A DNA stretch of 64,000 nt from Sphingomonas panacis (GTDB taxonomy: Bacteria; Pseudomonadota; Alphaproteobacteria; Sphingomonadales; Sphingomonadaceae), in NCBI RefSeq assembly GCF_001717955.1, contig NZ_CP014168.1, positions 2,141,501 through 2,205,500 on the forward strand, in the 5' to 3' direction. Both the position numbers and the translations under genes were made by a program. The notes under the pieces were generated by a model. It saw only the letters and a program-made list of their open reading frames with translations. It searched no databases and was not told where the DNA came from. This document shows positions 62,012 to 64,000 of the stretch, one piece after another (position 1 is the first letter of the stretch; each line of letters starts with the position of its first letter).

Positions 62012-63397
62012 ATGGGGGTGGATATGGCGCAGGACGCAATCGGAAGTCTGTCGAAGACGGTGACGGAAATCCTCTCGCCGCACGGGCCCGCGCTGCAATC
62101 CGCGGCCAGCTATACCCCCGGCGATTTCAGCGTGCATTTCTTCCTGCAACTGACGGTTATCCTGCTGACCTGCCGCGTGGCGGGCTGGCTGGGGCAGAAG
62201 CTGCTCGGACAGCCGCAGGTGGTCGGCGAGATGATCGCCGGCGTGATCCTCGGGCCGTCGCTGCTCGGACTGCTGTTTCCAAATCTCCAGCTCGCGCTGT
62301 TCCCCAAGGAGACGCGCAACGTGCTGTATGCCGGCGCGCAGCTCGGCGTCGGTCTCTATATGTTTCTGGTCGGGCTGACGCTCCGGCTCGATCACGTCCA
62401 GAGCAAGCTGCGCAGCGCGAGCATGGTCTCGGCGGCGGGCATCATCGTGCCGTTCCTGCTCGCCGCGCTGCTGGTGCCGTGGCTGACCGGGATCGACGGC
62501 CTGTTCGCCGCCGGCATCAGCCGGGCCAACGCCACCTTGTTCCTCGGCGCGTGCATCGCGCTCACCGCGTTCCCGATGCTGGCGCGGATCATCAACGAGC
62601 GCGGGCTGGCGGGGTCGTCGCTCGGCACGCTGTCGCTGACGGCGGGCGCTTTCGACGATGCCGCATCGTGGTGCGTGCTCGCGGTGGTGCTGGCGACCTT
62701 CGGTGGCGGGCCGGGCGTGGCGTTGCTCGCGATCGGCGGCGCGGTGCTCTACGTCGCGTTCATGCTGCTGGTGGGTCGGCGGTTGTTGCTGCCGCTCGGA
62801 GCCGCGGTCGAGGCGCGCGGCGAGATGAGCATGACGGTGCTCGCGATCACGCTGGCATTGTTCTGTACCTCCGCTTTTCTCATGGACGCGATCGGCATCC
62901 ACGCGATCTTCGGCGGCTTCCTGCTCGGCGTGTGCATGCCGCGCGGGGCGTTCGTCGCGGAGCTGAAGCGCAAGGTCGAGCCGCTCGCGGTGGTGCTGCT
63001 ATTGCCGATGTTCTTCACCTATTCGGGGCTGAACACGCGGATGGACATGGTCAATTCGCCGCAATTGCTGTTGGTCGCGCTCGTTGTCCTCGCTGTGTCG
63101 GTGCTGGCGAAGTTCGGCGCGTGCTGGGCGGCGGCACGGCTCTCGGGCGAGGACAATCGCACCGCGCTCGGCATCGGCGCGTTGATGAACTCGCGCGGGC
63201 TGATGGAACTCATCATCATCAATATCGGGCTGCAAAAGGGCATCATCGGGCCGACGTTGTTCGCGATGCTGGTGCTGATGGCGATTATCACGACGATGAT
63301 GGCAGGTCCGCTGTTCGAAATCGTCTATGGTAATCGTGCACGTGCCGAAGGGGAGCTTGGTACGCTCGACAGCCAAATGGTGGCCAAGGCCGCCTGA
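62012..63397 (+). CDS. Kef/CPA2-type cation:proton antiporter
   Basis: Inner-membrane antiporter of 461 residues with 12-13 helices of the Na+/H+ exchanger fold. Diagnostic stretches: VVGEMIAGVILGPSLLGLLFPNLQ near residue 70, the cation-binding-type TAGAFDDAASWCVLAVVL near 210 (Asp pair), and SRGLMELIIINIGLQKGIIGP near 395. No RCK/TrkA domain is attached. It is followed 13 nt later by the porin gene, so both may be controlled by the upstream palindrome. Confidence 0.9.
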   Translation: MGVDMAQDAIGSLSKTVTEILSPHGPALQSAASYTPGDFSVHFFLQLTVILLTCRVAGWLGQKLLGQPQVVGEMIAGVILGPSLLGLLFPNLQLALFPKETRNVLYAGAQLGVGLYMFLVGLTLRLDHVQSKLRSASMVSAAGIIVPFLLAALLVPWLTGIDGLFAAGISRANATLFLGACIALTAFPMLARIINERGLAGSSLGTLSLTAGAFDDAASWCVLAVVLATFGGGPGVALLAIGGAVLYVAFMLLVGRRLLLPLGAAVEARGEMSMTVLAITLALFCTSAFLMDAIGIHAIFGGFLLGVCMPRGAFVAELKRKVEPLAVVLLLPMFFTYSGLNTRMDMVNSPQLLLVALVVLAVSVLAKFGACWAAARLSGEDNRTALGIGALMNSRGLMELIIINIGLQKGIIGPTLFAMLVLMAIITTMMAGPLFEIVYGNRARAEGELGTLDSQMVAKAA

Positions 63398-63410
63398 ACC
63401 GGGAGACTTC

Positions 63411-64000
63411 ATGAAAGACGTTGCTGCGGGCGCATTGGCGCTCGTGGCCTGCGTGGCGGGTGCGTCCGCCGCGCAGGCTCAGGAGATCGTGCTCAAGCCG
63501 CTGATCGATGCGCGGCTGCGCTACGAACATGTCGACCAGCAGGGCATCGCCGACACCGCCGATGCGGTGACGCTGCGCGTGCGCAGCGGCGTGCAGGCGA
63601 GCAGGGGGCCGTTCTCCGCACTGGTCGAATCCGAAAGCACGCTTGCGATCGGCCCGCAATATAACGACGGCTATAACGGCAAGCCGCTGCCGGTGGTGGG
63701 CGATGCGCAGAACATCGAACTCAACCGCGCGCAGCTCCGCTACGCCGATTACGGCGTCGCGCTCACCGCCGGGCGGCAATTGGTCACGCTCGGCGACCAG
63801 CGCTTCGTCGGATCGGCGAGCTGGCGGCAGAACCAGCGCACCTTCGATGCGGCGCGCGGGCAGTGGACGGTCCTGCCCGGCCTCAGCGTCGATGCGACCT
63901 ATGCCTGGTCCGAGCGCGATGTCACCGGCATCCAGGGCACCCCGGCGCGCCCGCAGGCGATCGGCGGCCATTTCTGGTTCGGCAATGTCGCTTATGCGAT
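63411..64000 (+). CDS. Alginate-export-family outer-membrane porin (partial, cut by window end)
   Basis: The first 196 codons are present. A signal peptide ends ASAAQAQE near residue 24. The mature start EIVLKPLIDARLRYEHVDQQGIADTADAVTLRVRSGVQASRG is that of the Alginate_exp/DUF1302-like beta-barrel group, and ELNRAQLRYADYGVALTAGRQLVTLGDQRFVG is a further family block. It begins a barrel whose C-terminus is outside the window. It is probably co-transcribed with the antiporter and may import or export sugar polymers. Confidence 0.82.
   Translation, partial: MKDVAAGALALVACVAGASAAQAQEIVLKPLIDARLRYEHVDQQGIADTADAVTLRVRSGVQASRGPFSALVESESTLAIGPQYNDGYNGKPLPVVGDAQNIELNRAQLRYADYGVALTAGRQLVTLGDQRFVGSASWRQNQRTFDAARGQWTVLPGLSVDATYAWSERDVTGIQGTPARPQAIGGHFWFGNVAYA

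Overview
This is a GC-rich chromosomal segment with the gene content and protein signatures of a Sphingomonas-like alphaproteobacterium (Sphingomonadaceae). The pointers are Wzx/GumC/exosortase-type exopolysaccharide genes, a secreted protein with a DDVVVCGRR-type motif, an MlaA homologue with a DIVVNARR segment, and GC-rich palindromic intergenic repeats. The assignment rests on recognition of sequence families, not on a search. No rRNA, tRNA, CRISPR array or prophage was recognised. One insertion sequence is present.

Layout. 1-3.7 kb: the membrane-protease module hflK-hflC-degP on the minus strand. 3.7-5.9 kb: mrp, a CoA-binding protein, a PilZ protein and a secreted protein. 5.9-12 kb: asd and hom (aspartate-family amino acids), a 2OG-Fe(II) oxygenase, a lipoprotein, a Bcr/CflA efflux pump and a very acidic protein, with three long inverted repeats between 7.2 and 9.9 kb. 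12-18.1 kb: a lipoprotein, a Crp/Fnr regulator, a hydrolase, tlyA, tspO, a UbiK-like protein, a YbjN protein and proC. 18.3-24.3 kb: rplM-rpsI, heme A synthase, a WYL regulator divergent from a VOC gene around a palindrome, a MerC protein, and a parD-like/map pair headed by a 42-bp palindrome.

24.3-45.7 kb is one large exopolysaccharide region. It encodes a flippase, an O-antigen-ligase/polymerase-like protein, two acyltransferases, a short PEP-CTERM-like secreted protein, and a tightly overlapping operon of EpsD-like prolyl isomerase, outer-membrane export protein, GumC-like copolymerase, EpsG-like ATPase, exosortase and EpsI. These are followed by four glycosyltransferases, a GH16 glycosidase, an EpsL-like outer-membrane barrel, UDP-glucose dehydrogenase and a UDP-glucuronate 4-epimerase-like enzyme. 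Together they suggest synthesis of a uronic-acid-containing, acylated polymer, its flipping, polymerisation, export and trimming, and an exosortase branch that processes surface proteins. A priming glycosyltransferase is not in the window.

46-54.8 kb: a LacI regulator divergent from a fumarylacetoacetase-family gene, a Tat-signal short-chain dehydrogenase, a shikimate-dehydrogenase-like gene, a FecI-FecR-TonB receptor set and a glycosyltransferase. 55-59.9 kb: mlaA, an ISAs1-family element sitting inside a GC-rich palindrome, and a PhoPQ/QseBC-like two-component system divergent from an OB-fold periplasmic protein. 59.9-64 kb: a DUF4232-like protein, a MATE exporter, a Kef-type antiporter preceded by a LacI-type operator-like palindrome, and the start of an alginate-export-like porin cut by the window edge.
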